Shown one piece after another: positions 16,154 through 23,936 of a stretch of DNA of 64,000 bases. A program made the position numbers and the translations under genes. The stretch is from Naasia sp. SYSU D00948 (lineage in GTDB: Bacteria > Actinomycetota > Actinomycetes > Actinomycetales > Microbacteriaceae). Within the stretch, counting starts at the first letter, position 1. The number at the start of each line of letters is the position of its first letter. The notes under the pieces are model-generated. The model worked only from the letters and a program-made list of their open reading frames with translations, did not search any database and had not been told where the DNA came from. The stretch spans positions 1,539,127 to 1,603,126 of the forward strand of contig NZ_JAFMTA010000001.1 of the NCBI RefSeq assembly GCF_017916515.1, written 5' to 3'.

Positions 16154-18652
16154 CTACGGGCTCCGCTGGTCGACCGGCTCGTCGAGCACCTCCGCGACGA
16201 CCTCGGCGAGGCCGAAGGGCGGGATCCGCACCCTCCCCGGCGTCACGCGCACGGAATCCCCGCTCCAGGTGACGGAGGCGTTCACCGCGTCCGCGGAGGT
16301 GTTCCGCAGCCGGATCCGCACCCCTGCGCCGATAGGCCGGACCTCGGCGAGCAGCGCCTCGGCAGGCGCCACGCTGAGCCCGGACGGGCCCTCGAGCCCG
16401 AGCGGACCGGCGTAGGCGCGAGCCTGGAGAGGCTGCAGCAGGTCGCGCCCGAACCGCTGGACCTCCGCCGGCGTCGGACGGGCGGGCCGGAAGCGGTACC
16501 GGTAGCGCCACGTGCCCTCCTGCCGCGCCTGGAAGTTCGTGAAGTGCAGGTTGTTCATCAGCCAGCTGTTGATGTGGCCGGTGCCCGGCTCGAAGGTCCG
16601 CGACCACCGTCCGGTCCGGAACCCGCCGAGCTGGACGAGCGGGGGGTCGAGCGCTCCCCAGAGGACGCCCCCGTCATCCCCGTCCACGCCGACCGCGTGC
16701 TGGATCGAGTACCAGTCCTTGCTCGTGTCCGGCAGCTGCTCGCGGTCGGCCTCGTACACGGCGCCCGCCGTGTCGAGGAGGAAGCGGGGCGCCGACACCG
16801 CGAAGGGGAAGGCGACGAAGATGCTCTCCGGGGCGAATACCTCGGGCTTGACGAGGTCCACCTCGAGGTCGAGGAGGTCGCTGTCGCGGTAGAGCCGCAG
16901 CACCGCGGTCACGGACGGCACCGTCGGCGCCGAGCCCGTCCAGCGCACCTCGACGGTGTCCGCCGTCTCGAGGATCTCCGGCTCCGCCTGGCCGGAGGAC
17001 GGTGTGCGCACGAAGTCGGGTCCGGGGAAGTCGGGGGAGAAGTGCTTCGGGGTGCGCGTGATCATCGGGTGCGTGCTCCCCGGCGCGACCTGCTCGACGA
17101 CGACGGCGCCGACGCCGTGCCCGGCGCCCGGGTCCACGAGCTCGCGACCGGACGCGAGGTGGACGAGCGACACGACGCCTCCGGCCGCGGGGTCGACCCT
17201 GACCTCGTACCGCTCGGTGCGGGTCGTGCGCCCGATCCGCGGCGCGGGCGGCACCGGAGGGACCGGGAGGAGCGCGAGCCCGAAGGGCGGCACCTCACGG
17301 GCGAGCACGGTGGCGTTCCGGACGCCGTCGATCTCGACCGTGACGGGCTCCGTGCGCGTGCTCTCGGTCGGGTTGACGACGACGATGCCCCGCCGCTCGG
17401 GCGCACCGTCCGGGGCGCCGCTCGCGGCGAGCCGGAAGAGCCCCTCCACCGCCAGGTCCCGGGCCCAGTCGTACGCGCCGTAGGCGAAGCCCGCCTTGGC
17501 GTTCCAGTGGGAGTGGCTGAAGACCGAGTGCGGCTTCGAGTAGGTCTCCCAGGAGCCCCAGGTGTGCTCGGTGAAGAGGAGGAGGTCGTCCTCGACCGCG
17601 GCGAGGTCGCGCTCCACCTCGTCGTCGGTGCGCAGGCGGACGGGTCCGCGACGGTAGCCGAGCACGGCGGCGGTGGCGACCGGGCCGTCGCCGCGCAGGC
17701 GGGCCAGGCCGAGTGCGGCCTGCGCCGTGAGGGAGAGCGAGCGGGCCTCGCGGTAGACCGCGACCTCGCGGGCGGTGGATCCGTGGCCGTGCGACCACCA
17801 GTCCGACCACTCGCCGCGCACGACCGGGATGTCCGCTCCGCGGGCCTGCTCCTCGAGGACGTCGAGCGCCTCATCGACGGTGGCGGTCGCCATGCGGACG
17901 TCCGGGTGCCGGTCGTTCCAGTGCCGGACGACCTCGAGGAACAGCGGTGTCGGCCAGCGGTTGTCGTTCGCCGCGTGCACGATCGCGGCGTCGTACGGGT
18001 AGTCGTCCCGCGCGGCCAGCCGGTCGAGGAACGCCGCGATGCTTGCCTCCGCGAGGTCCACGTCGCCGTCGACAATGCCCCACTCCTCGCCGAAGCCGTA
18101 GTGCGTGGACAGCCACACGAAGATCCGCTCGCCGTCGGGCGCCTCCCACCAGAAGCCCGTCGGCTGCTCGAAGGGCGCCCGCCCGTGATCGGGATTGAGC
18201 GCCATCAGGAGGCGAGTCACCCCCGCCCGCCGCATCGCGGGCACGGCGCCCCAGGACAGGCCGTTGACGTCCCCCTGCTGCTGGGTCCGCACCGGGATCC
18301 CGGCCCGTTCGAAGGCGGCGAGGCGGTCGTAGGCGACGTCGAGCTCGGCCGCGGAGGCGAGCTGGGTGGGGTTGAGGTACCCGGCCGTGACCGCGAGGCG
18401 CCCCTCGCTCACGCCCGCTCGCAGCCGAGCGGCGTCCTCGGGACTCGCGTGCTCCAGGAAGCGCAGCACCGGGCGGGCCACCTCGAAGGTCCAGCGGAAG
18501 TCGTCGGCGCCCGAGGAGCGGTGGGCGTCGGCGAGATCCAGCACCTCGGCCACGACGGCCTCGTGCATCCGGTCGATGACACGCGGGCTGTTCGTGTAGC
18601 CGACATCGTGGTGGGTGTGGCCTACGAGAAATACTCTGGTGATGGTGCCCAT
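16154..18652 (-). CDS. Glycoside hydrolase family 38-like protein
   Basis: This 832-residue protein has a GH38 / alpha-mannosidase-type catalytic domain. The zinc-ligand motif at the start reads GHTHHDVGYTNSP (H14, D16), where mannosidases have HSHND or HTHWD. The region around QQQGDVNGLSWG probably holds the catalytic Asp but differs from the usual DPFGHS. The C-terminal half is beta-rich. There is no signal peptide, so it acts on imported sugar. An operator at 18675-18692 sits over its predicted transcription start. It is a likely glycosidase, but substrate and even catalysis are uncertain because the active-site motifs are divergent. Confidence 0.75.
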   Translation of the reverse strand: MGTITRVFLVGHTHHDVGYTNSPRVIDRMHEAVVAEVLDLADAHRSSGADDFRWTFEVARPVLRFLEHASPEDAARLRAGVSEGRLAVTAGYLNPTQLASAAELDVAYDRLAAFERAGIPVRTQQQGDVNGLSWGAVPAMRRAGVTRLLMALNPDHGRAPFEQPTGFWWEAPDGERIFVWLSTHYGFGEEWGIVDGDVDLAEASIAAFLDRLAARDDYPYDAAIVHAANDNRWPTPLFLEVVRHWNDRHPDVRMATATVDEALDVLEEQARGADIPVVRGEWSDWWSHGHGSTAREVAVYREARSLSLTAQAALGLARLRGDGPVATAAVLGYRRGPVRLRTDDEVERDLAAVEDDLLLFTEHTWGSWETYSKPHSVFSHSHWNAKAGFAYGAYDWARDLAVEGLFRLAASGAPDGAPERRGIVVVNPTESTRTEPVTVEIDGVRNATVLAREVPPFGLALLPVPPVPPAPRIGRTTRTERYEVRVDPAAGGVVSLVHLASGRELVDPGAGHGVGAVVVEQVAPGSTHPMITRTPKHFSPDFPGPDFVRTPSSGQAEPEILETADTVEVRWTGSAPTVPSVTAVLRLYRDSDLLDLEVDLVKPEVFAPESIFVAFPFAVSAPRFLLDTAGAVYEADREQLPDTSKDWYSIQHAVGVDGDDGGVLWGALDPPLVQLGGFRTGRWSRTFEPGTGHINSWLMNNLHFTNFQARQEGTWRYRYRFRPARPTPAEVQRFGRDLLQPLQARAYAGPLGLEGPSGLSVAPAEALLAEVRPIGAGVRIRLRNTSADAVNASVTWSGDSVRVTPGRVRIPPFGLAEVVAEVLDEPVDQRSP

Positions 18653-18674
18653 GGCACTCCCTCACTCGCCCTGG

Positions 18675-18692
18675 TGTGGCATCGTTCCCAGA
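18675..18692. promoter_or_regulatory. Operator 1 of the TGGSAACGATGCCA family
   Basis: TGTGGCATCGTTCCCAGA is an imperfect palindrome; its reverse complement contains the core TGGGAACGATGCCA shared with the sites at 23734-23751 and 26015-26032. It lies directly downstream of the predicted -10 box of the glycosidase gene, a place where a bound repressor would block transcription. Confidence 0.75.
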
Positions 18693-18694
18693 CG

Positions 18695-18724
18695 ACCCTA
18701 GTGCGGCGATCGCGGCTCCGACAA
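18695..18724 (-). promoter_or_regulatory. Promoter of the GH38-like gene
   Basis: Read on the minus strand, TTGTCG (18724-18719), an 18-nt spacer and TAGGGT (18700-18695) form a sigma-A type promoter. Operator 1 begins 2 nt after the -10 box. Confidence 0.65.
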
Positions 18725-18774
18725 GCCGCTTTCCGCGCGTTTCTCACGATTCTGTCTCATCCGGTGGCGTCGGG

Positions 18775-18802
18775 TTGTGGGGGATCAGGAGGTCGGCCAT
18801 AC
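18775..18802 (+). promoter_or_regulatory. Candidate promoter of the second binding-protein gene
   Basis: TTGTGG (18775-18780) and CATACT (18797-18802) are separated by 16 nt. This predicts a 5' untranslated leader of roughly 85 nt before the ATG at 18895. Operator 1 lies about 80-100 nt upstream, so direct repression of this promoter from that site is less obvious. Confidence 0.5.
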
Positions 18803-18894
18803 TCCGGAGTGGGAAGGATTCCAGTTACAGCCCAGGAGTCTGCCCTCCGGCGGGAGCGACGGTGCCTCGCTGGATCTCTTGCGAAGGGAATCTG

Positions 18895-20280
18895 ATGAAG
18901 AAGAGGCAAAGGGTCCTCCTCGCCGTCACTGCTGTGACGTCGATCGCGGCTCTCACGGCATGTGGATCGGGAGGCGGAGGAGGCGGCGGCAACAACGCCG
19001 GCGGGAACGCGGACTTCTCGGCAGAGCCCACCGGCACGCTCAACGCGTGGGGCTTCGAGAACGCCGACGACGTGGGCCAGGCGCGCCTGGACTACGCGGC
19101 GGAGCAGCTCGCGGACGTCGACATCCAGCTCGAGCAGACGGCCTTCGACGCCCAGAAGTTCACCGCGGCGACCGCGAGCGGCCGGGTCCCCGACGTCGTG
19201 CAGATGAGCTCCCAGTTCGTCGGCACCTACGCGGCCAAGGACCTGATCCTCCCGCTCGACGAGTGCCTCGCGGAGAACGACGTCACCGCCGACCACTGGT
19301 ACGACGCGGTCATCGACGACGTCACCTACGACGGCTCGATCTACGCCGTGCCGCAGTTCTACCAGCCGCCGGCCATCCTCGTGAACACGCGCCTGCTCGA
19401 CGCCGCAGGCCTCACGCCCGAGAGCATCGACACGTCGAACCGCGAGGGTCTCCTCGCCGCGGTCCAGGCCCTGTACAAGGAGTCGGGCGGCAACCCGTCG
19501 ACGCTCGGCATGGACCCGAACGTCCCCGGCAGCGCGGGCCTGTGGTTCCTCGGCAACGGCGGCCAGATCATGGACGAGGACGGCAGGCCGACCCTCGACA
19601 ACGAGGCCAACGTGGACGCCCTCAACTTCCTCAAGCAGCTGACGGACGCCCAGGGCGGCTTCGCGAAGGTGAAGAGCTTCATCGACACCTTCGACATGTT
19701 CGGCGCGGAGAACCAGTTCGTGAAGGACCAGGTCGCCTCCGGCGTCTACGCCCAGTGGTACCCGAACGTGCTCGCCGCGACGCAGGCGAACATCACGATC
19801 AACGCGGTCCCGTTCAAGGACAAGGACGGCAACCCGTTCACGGTCGCGAGCGGCACCGCCTTCGTGATCCCGAAGGGCGCCGAGAACCCGGCCGCCGCCT
19901 GCGCGTGGGCCCTCAACCTGACCTCGGACGAGGCGTGGATGGCCGCGGGCGAGGCCCGTGCCACCACGATCGAGGAGGACCCGGACCCCAACCGCATGAA
20001 CACCGGCCTGTTCACCGGCTCGCCCTCCGCTGACCAGGCAATCCGTGAGCAGTTCGTGGTCCCGACCGGCAACGCCGGCTTCGACCAGGTCATCGCGACC
20101 TTCTACGAGGTCGTCGGCGAGGGCAAGTCCTTCGGCTCCTCCGCGGCGGGTCAGGAGATCCAGACCGAGCTGCAGACCGCGGTCACCGCTGCTCTGAACG
20201 GCGAGAAGACGCCGGAACAGGCCCTCGCGGACGGCCAGGCGGCCGCCCTCCGGGCCTACGAGCAGACGACCGGCCAGTAG
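18895..20280 (+). CDS. CUT1 ABC importer, substrate-binding lipoprotein
   Basis: This is a 461-residue sugar-binding lipoprotein: MKKRQRVLL, a hydrophobic core, and the lipobox LTAC (Cys about 21) followed by a Gly/Asn-rich linker. The ATG at 18895 has GAAGGGA just upstream. It is monocistronic. The matching permeases are most likely the two genes at 21699-23632 on the opposite strand, because no other permease lacks a binding protein here and the GH38/permease promoters share an operator. The sugar is unknown; the glycosidase and dehydrogenases nearby suggest an oligosaccharide or glycoside. A hairpin follows the stop. Confidence 0.85.
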   Translation: MKKRQRVLLAVTAVTSIAALTACGSGGGGGGGNNAGGNADFSAEPTGTLNAWGFENADDVGQARLDYAAEQLADVDIQLEQTAFDAQKFTAATASGRVPDVVQMSSQFVGTYAAKDLILPLDECLAENDVTADHWYDAVIDDVTYDGSIYAVPQFYQPPAILVNTRLLDAAGLTPESIDTSNREGLLAAVQALYKESGGNPSTLGMDPNVPGSAGLWFLGNGGQIMDEDGRPTLDNEANVDALNFLKQLTDAQGGFAKVKSFIDTFDMFGAENQFVKDQVASGVYAQWYPNVLAATQANITINAVPFKDKDGNPFTVASGTAFVIPKGAENPAAACAWALNLTSDEAWMAAGEARATTIEEDPDPNRMNTGLFTGSPSADQAIREQFVVPTGNAGFDQVIATFYEVVGEGKSFGSSAAGQEIQTELQTAVTAALNGEKTPEQALADGQAAALRAYEQTTGQ

Positions 20281-20299
20281 CGGCCGATCGCACCACTGA

Positions 20300-20327
20300 G
20301 GGCGGTCCTCCTCCGGGAGGGCCGCCC
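20300..20327 (+). terminator. Terminator-like hairpin after the binding-protein gene
   Basis: GGGCGGTCCTCC (20300-20311) pairs with GGAGGGCCGCCC (20316-20327) through 12 pairs with one G-U, around a TCCG loop. Only a weak T-rich tail (TTCGGCGTT) follows, so it may act as an mRNA-stabilising end as well as a terminator. Confidence 0.7.
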
Positions 20328-20437
20328 TTCGGCGTTCCCGGGCGCGGTGAGGGTGTGCGGGAGCGGTGGAGGTGGCGGTGGCCGGGGAAGGTACAGCCGG
20401 CGACGCGGGGACGGCAGCAGCGGCGACGCGAATACGT

Positions 20438-20524
20438 CGAGTGCGCCCTCGCACACCGAGCGCGCCCTGAAACACCGATTGCGCCCCGGGCACGAGGTGC
20501 AGTCGGTGTTCCGAGGCGCACTCG
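20438..20524. repeat. Nested inverted repeat built from CACCGANTGCGCCC-like units
   Basis: Outer arms CGAGTGCGCC (20438-20447) and GGCGCACTCG (20515-20524) are perfect, as are inner arms AACACCGA (20471-20478) and TCGGTGTT (20503-20510). The left half holds three direct copies of a roughly 20-nt unit (at about 20435, 20453 and 20472) and the right half two reversed copies. No protein-coding role is apparent. Confidence 0.75.
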
Positions 20525-20600
20525 GAAACAGCGAACGCCCCCTGCCACGCCGGGTCGGAAGCGAACGCGGTCGGAGTCACCCAGCGCTGCTTCCCTACGA

Positions 20601-20669
20601 CCGAGCGCGGGTCGAGCGACGATCGCGGCCTGTACACGACCCGCGCTCGTCGTCGAGATCCGCGCTCGG
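20601..20669. repeat. Second nested inverted repeat in the same noncoding region
   Basis: CCGAGCGCGG (20601-20610) pairs with CCGCGCTCGG (20660-20669), and the overlapping arm GAGCGCGGGTCG (20603-20614) pairs with CGACCCGCGCTC (20637-20648). All arms are perfect. The left arm can thus pair with either of two right-hand copies, giving two alternative folds. Confidence 0.7.
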
Positions 20670-20885
20670 CATTTCAGCGCGCGGGCGCGTCGCCGCGTTC
20701 GCCTGCCCACGTAAGCACGTCGGTATCCGCATTCGCCGCCCTGCGTCCCGCCTGCCCGAGCGCGCAAGCACAGCGTGCGCAGCCCTGGACCGCCCGCCCG
20801 CGGTGGCGCCGGCATCAGCGTGCCCCGCGCCCCCCCCCACGTCGCTCGCCCCCGCGCCGCCGCCCGCCGCGCGGCGTCCCGCCTC

Positions 20886-21542
20886 TCAGCGCACGACGGC
20901 GACGGCGAACCCGTCCCAGCCCTTCGAGCCCACCGTCTGCAGCGCGGTCGCGTCCAGGCGCGGGTGGCCGCCCAGCACCTGCAGCGCCTCGCGGCTCCCC
21001 GCCGAGGCCGGGTCCGCGCCGTCGACGACGCCGCCGCCCCGGACGACGTTGTCCACCACCAGCACCGATCCCGGGCGGCACAGGGCGAGGGCCGCCTCGA
21101 TGTAGCGAGGGTTGTTGGGCTTGTCCGCGTCGAGGAACACCAGGTCGAACGGGTCCCCGCCCTCCTCGCGCAGCCGCGCGAGCGAGTCCAGCGCCGGACC
21201 GACGCGGATCTCGACCCGGTCTGCGAAGCCTGCTCCCGCCACGTTCGCCGCGGCGACCTCCGCGTGCCGAGGAGAGAGCTCGAGCGTGACGATGCGGCCC
21301 TCCTCCGGCAGGCCCCGCGCGAGCCAGACCGTGCTGTACCCGCCGAGCGTGCCGACCTCCAGCACCCGGCGGGCGCCGGAGAGCCGCGCGAGAAGCATCA
21401 GGAGGCGCCCCTGCAGGGGCGAGACGTCGATCGCGGGGAGCGCCGCCGCACGATTCGCGGCGAGCACCTCGTCGAGGACCGTGTCGTGCACGTCCAGCAC
21501 GCCCTCGAGGAAGCGGTCGACGTCGGCCCAGCTGCTCGCCAT
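20886..21542 (-). CDS. Class I SAM-dependent O-methyltransferase
   Basis: This 218-residue enzyme belongs to the catechol/caffeoyl-CoA O-methyltransferase-like group. The SAM-binding motif is RVLEVGTLGGYSTVWLARGL (about 60-79), followed by the acidic loop VTLELSP, the metal/catalytic region LVFLDADKPNNPRYI and VVDNVVRGG. It should transfer a methyl group to a small hydroxylated molecule using a divalent metal; the substrate is unknown. It sits between a binding protein and its likely permeases without evident functional link, separated from the permease gene by a strong hairpin. Confidence 0.85.
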   Translation of the reverse strand: MASSWADVDRFLEGVLDVHDTVLDEVLAANRAAALPAIDVSPLQGRLLMLLARLSGARRVLEVGTLGGYSTVWLARGLPEEGRIVTLELSPRHAEVAAANVAGAGFADRVEIRVGPALDSLARLREEGGDPFDLVFLDADKPNNPRYIEAALALCRPGSVLVVDNVVRGGGVVDGADPASAGSREALQVLGGHPRLDATALQTVGSKGWDGFAVAVVR

Positions 21543-21647
21543 GCGTCCACCCTGGCACGGAGTGCCGCGCGGGTCATCCGGACGGACGCCACCCCGTGCC
21601 TCGACGTGCGATGTCCGCAGCGCCCGCGGACACCGCCCCGGGAACGC

Positions 21648-21686
21648 CGAACGCCCCGGCCCGCCGGAGCGGTGCCGGGGCGTTCG
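21648..21686 (-). terminator. Strong hairpin downstream of the permease operon
   Basis: CGAACGCCCCGGC (21648-21660) pairs perfectly with GCCGGGGCGTTCG (21674-21686); the 13-nt loop itself can form a CCGC/GCGG stem. It lies 13 nt beyond the permease stop on the minus strand. No T-tract follows on either side. Confidence 0.7.
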
Positions 21687-21698
21687 GTGAGCGGCGGA

Positions 21699-22652
21699 TC
21701 AGCCCTTGCGGCCCTGGGTCGCGATGCCCTCGATGAAGTACCGCTGCCCGAAGGCGAACAGGATCAGCATCGGGAGCGTGACCAGCAGCGCGGCCGTCAT
21801 GACCCACTGGTAGTCGCCCTGACCGCCGTTGCCGGGGCTGAAGGCGGTCATCGCGTAGGAGATGCCCAGCGGCACCGTGAAGCCCTCGATCGACCCGAAG
21901 TTCAGGTAGATGAGCGGTGCCTGCAGGTTGTTCCAGCTGGCCTGGAACTCGAAGATGAACACGATGATGAAGGACGGGATCGACAGCGGGGCCGCGATCC
22001 GCCAGAAGAGTCCCCAGTAGCTCGCGCCGTCCACGCGCGCCGCCTCGAACAGCTCCCGCGGCAGACCGAGGAAGAACTGGCGTTGCAGGAAGATGTAGAA
22101 GGCGGATCCGAAGAGGTTCGCTCCCCAGAGGGGGATGTTGGTCCCGACGAGACCCAGGTTGTTCCAGATCAGGTAGACCGGGATCAGGGTCACCGCGCCG
22201 GGCAGCATCATGCTGGCGAGGACGAGGCCGAAGAGCAGGTCGCGTCCCGGGAACTTGAAGTAGGCGAAGCCGAACGCGACGATCGAGCTCGACAGCGTCA
22301 CGAGCGCCGCCGCGAGCACCGCGATCAGGAGGCTGTTGCCCACCCAGTTGAGCAGCGGCAGCTTGTCCCACACCTCGGCGTAGTTCTGCGGGTGGAACGT
22401 CCTCGGGATCAGCCGGTTGTCGAACACCTCGCCCCGCGGCTTGAGGCTCGCGGAGAGCAGCCACGCGAACGGGTACATGAACAGGATCGCGAAGCCGATC
22501 AGGAGGACCCACAGGACGGCCTTCCCGACGACGCTCCTGACCGGACGCCCGGGTGCCGCGGGCGACTTCCCGCCGGCTTCCTGGATGCCGACCGACTGGA
22601 GCCGAGGGTCGACGGTCGCCTGGCTGGTGCCGATGGGCGCGTTGGTGCTCAT
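21699..22652 (-). CDS. CUT1 ABC importer permease (second subunit)
   Basis: This 317-residue permease begins MSTNAPIGTSQATVD with a long cytoplasmic N-terminus (about 1-45), then six predicted membrane segments and the EAA loop EAARVDGASYWGLFWRIAAP. The C-terminus GIATQGRKG is typical of CUT1 second permeases. The ATG at 22652 overlaps the stop of the preceding permease by 4 nt. It should pair with that protein and with the lipoprotein encoded at 18895-20280. No ATPase is encoded nearby, so a shared ATPase is expected. Confidence 0.87.
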   Translation of the reverse strand: MSTNAPIGTSQATVDPRLQSVGIQEAGGKSPAAPGRPVRSVVGKAVLWVLLIGFAILFMYPFAWLLSASLKPRGEVFDNRLIPRTFHPQNYAEVWDKLPLLNWVGNSLLIAVLAAALVTLSSSIVAFGFAYFKFPGRDLLFGLVLASMMLPGAVTLIPVYLIWNNLGLVGTNIPLWGANLFGSAFYIFLQRQFFLGLPRELFEAARVDGASYWGLFWRIAAPLSIPSFIIVFIFEFQASWNNLQAPLIYLNFGSIEGFTVPLGISYAMTAFSPGNGGQGDYQWVMTAALLVTLPMLILFAFGQRYFIEGIATQGRKG

Positions 22653-23632
22653 CGCTTGTCCCCCTCGTAGTAGACGAACCGGTTTCCGAACTTCACCTGG
22701 ATGAGCGTGATGATCATGATGATCACGAAGATCAGCCACGCCATGGCCGCCGCGAAGCCGAAGTTGAAGCTCCGGAAGGCCTGCTGGAACAGGTAGACCG
22801 CGTAGAAGAGTGATGCGTCGGGGGAGGCGTTCGTCTGGTTGCGCCAGAACAGCAGGAACGCCTGGTCGAACACCTGCAGCGCCGCGATCGTGAGCACGAG
22901 CACGTTGAAGAAGATCGTGCCCGAGATCATCGGGATGGTGATGTTGAAGAACTGGCGCACCTTGCCCGCCCCGTCGAGCGACGCGACCTCGTAGAGGTCC
23001 CTCGGGACGTTCTTGAGCGCGGCCAGGAAGATGATCATCGTGCCGCTGACCGACCAGAGGGTCATCAGCACGATCGACGGCTTCACCCAGTTGGGGTCGG
23101 TCAGCCACTGCGGGCCCTGGATGCCGATCGCGGCGAGCGCCCGGTTGATCGCTCCGAAGTTGCCGTTGAGCAGGAGGAGGAAGACCGAGGCGGCCGCCAC
23201 CGAGGGCGTCATCTTGGGCAGGTAGTAGATGGTCCGGAAGAAGCCCGCGCCCTTGCCCACGCGGTTCAGCAGCATGGCCAGGAACAGGGCGAAGGCGATC
23301 TCGAGCGGGACCGCCATGATCGCGTAGAAGAGGGTGTTGCCGAGGGCCAGCATCACGCGGGGGTCCTCGAACAGCTCGGCGTAGTTGGCGCCGCCGTTCG
23401 GGATGGCCGTGTCGGTCGCGAGGTCGTAGTCGCTGAACGAGATGACGAGGCTGTAGACCATCGCGCCGAGCGTGAAGACCAGGAACCCGATGACCCACGG
23501 CGCGACGAACAGGTACCCCGCCATCGCCTCGCGCTTGTTGTACTTGTCGCGCGGCTTGAGGCGGGACTGCTTGGGGTTCTTGCCCTCGCCCTCCTTGACG
23601 GCGGCGGTCGCGCGATCCTCGACCGCCGTCAT
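22649..23632 (-). CDS. CUT1 ABC importer permease (first subunit)
   Basis: This 327-residue permease has a charged N-terminus (MTAVEDRATAAVKEGEGKNP) and six membrane segments, with the EAA-like docking loop EVASLDGAGKVRQFFNITIP. The ATG at 23632 is chosen because it forms an ATGA overlap with the stop of a short open frame (23629-23697) that carries a strong ribosome-binding site; the ATG itself has no good one. Expression is predicted from the promoter at 23759-23787 and repressed through the palindrome 23734-23751. Confidence 0.85.
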   Translation of the reverse strand: MTAVEDRATAAVKEGEGKNPKQSRLKPRDKYNKREAMAGYLFVAPWVIGFLVFTLGAMVYSLVISFSDYDLATDTAIPNGGANYAELFEDPRVMLALGNTLFYAIMAVPLEIAFALFLAMLLNRVGKGAGFFRTIYYLPKMTPSVAAASVFLLLLNGNFGAINRALAAIGIQGPQWLTDPNWVKPSIVLMTLWSVSGTMIIFLAALKNVPRDLYEVASLDGAGKVRQFFNITIPMISGTIFFNVLVLTIAALQVFDQAFLLFWRNQTNASPDASLFYAVYLFQQAFRSFNFGFAAAMAWLIFVIIMIITLIQVKFGNRFVYYEGDKR

Positions 23633-23697
23633 GGCCGGTTGGCCTTGCGCTGGCGGATGGCCCGGGGGAGGTGGTCGACCTGTGGCTTCATCGTCAT
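23629..23697 (-). CDS. Candidate 22-residue leader peptide coupled to the permease genes
   Basis: This short frame starts MTMKPQVDHL and ends KANRP. It has a good ribosome-binding site (GAAAGGG, 5 nt before its ATG) and its stop overlaps the permease ATG as ATGA. It is rich in Arg, Lys, His and Pro and has no membrane segment or known domain. It may only serve to couple ribosomes into the permease gene, or it may be an accidental frame; the ribosome-binding site is the main support. Confidence 0.45.
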   Translation of the reverse strand: MTMKPQVDHLPRAIRQRKANRP

Positions 23698-23733
23698 CCC
23701 TTTCAGAGACGCCTGCGGCTCCGGCCAGTCGGA

Positions 23734-23751
23734 TGTGGCATCGTTGCCACA
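23734..23751. promoter_or_regulatory. Operator 2 of the TGGSAACGATGCCA family
   Basis: TGTGGCATCGTTGCCACA is a perfect 7-bp palindrome around TCGT. It starts 8 nt downstream of the predicted -10 box of the permease operon, that is, over the transcription start. It is the most symmetrical of the three related sites. Confidence 0.82.
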
Positions 23752-23758
23752 CAGGGCG

Positions 23759-23787
23759 ACTATAAGTGCCGACCTGCCGGTCCGCAA
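23759..23787 (-). promoter_or_regulatory. Promoter of the permease operon
   Basis: On the minus strand TTGCGG (23787-23782) and TATAGT (23764-23759) are separated by 17 nt, a good sigma-A type promoter with operator 2 just downstream. Confidence 0.72.
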
Positions 23788-23936
23788 CTCGGCGGCGCGT
23801 TCCTGCCGTCATCGCTGATGATAGGGCCGCGCGGTGCCGCCGAAGCCAACGACTTGGGCACGATTGCGCCACCGGGCCAGGAGAAACACCGCCGCCGCGG
23901 CGCGTGGGTGCCGGGGCCGCGGTAGGTCGGACGTGC

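Larger units (their letters stand above)
20281..20885. other. 605-base noncoding region rich in inverted repeats
   Basis: No convincing gene is seen. The region begins with the terminator-like hairpin 20300-20327, then holds two complex repeat elements (20438-20524 and 20601-20669) described separately. The stretch 20700-20885 is C-rich and shows no clear motif. Short open frames cross it in all directions but none shows a ribosome-binding site with recognisable protein content. Confidence 0.7.

Noticed and set aside
20345-20885. CRISPR-like array in the repeat region
   Set aside because: The units are not identical, occur in both orientations, and have no constant spacer length; no cas gene is present.
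23757-23936. Small gene between the permease promoter and the dehydrogenase operon
   Set aside because: Frames are present, but none has a ribosome-binding site or -10 box with plausible protein content.
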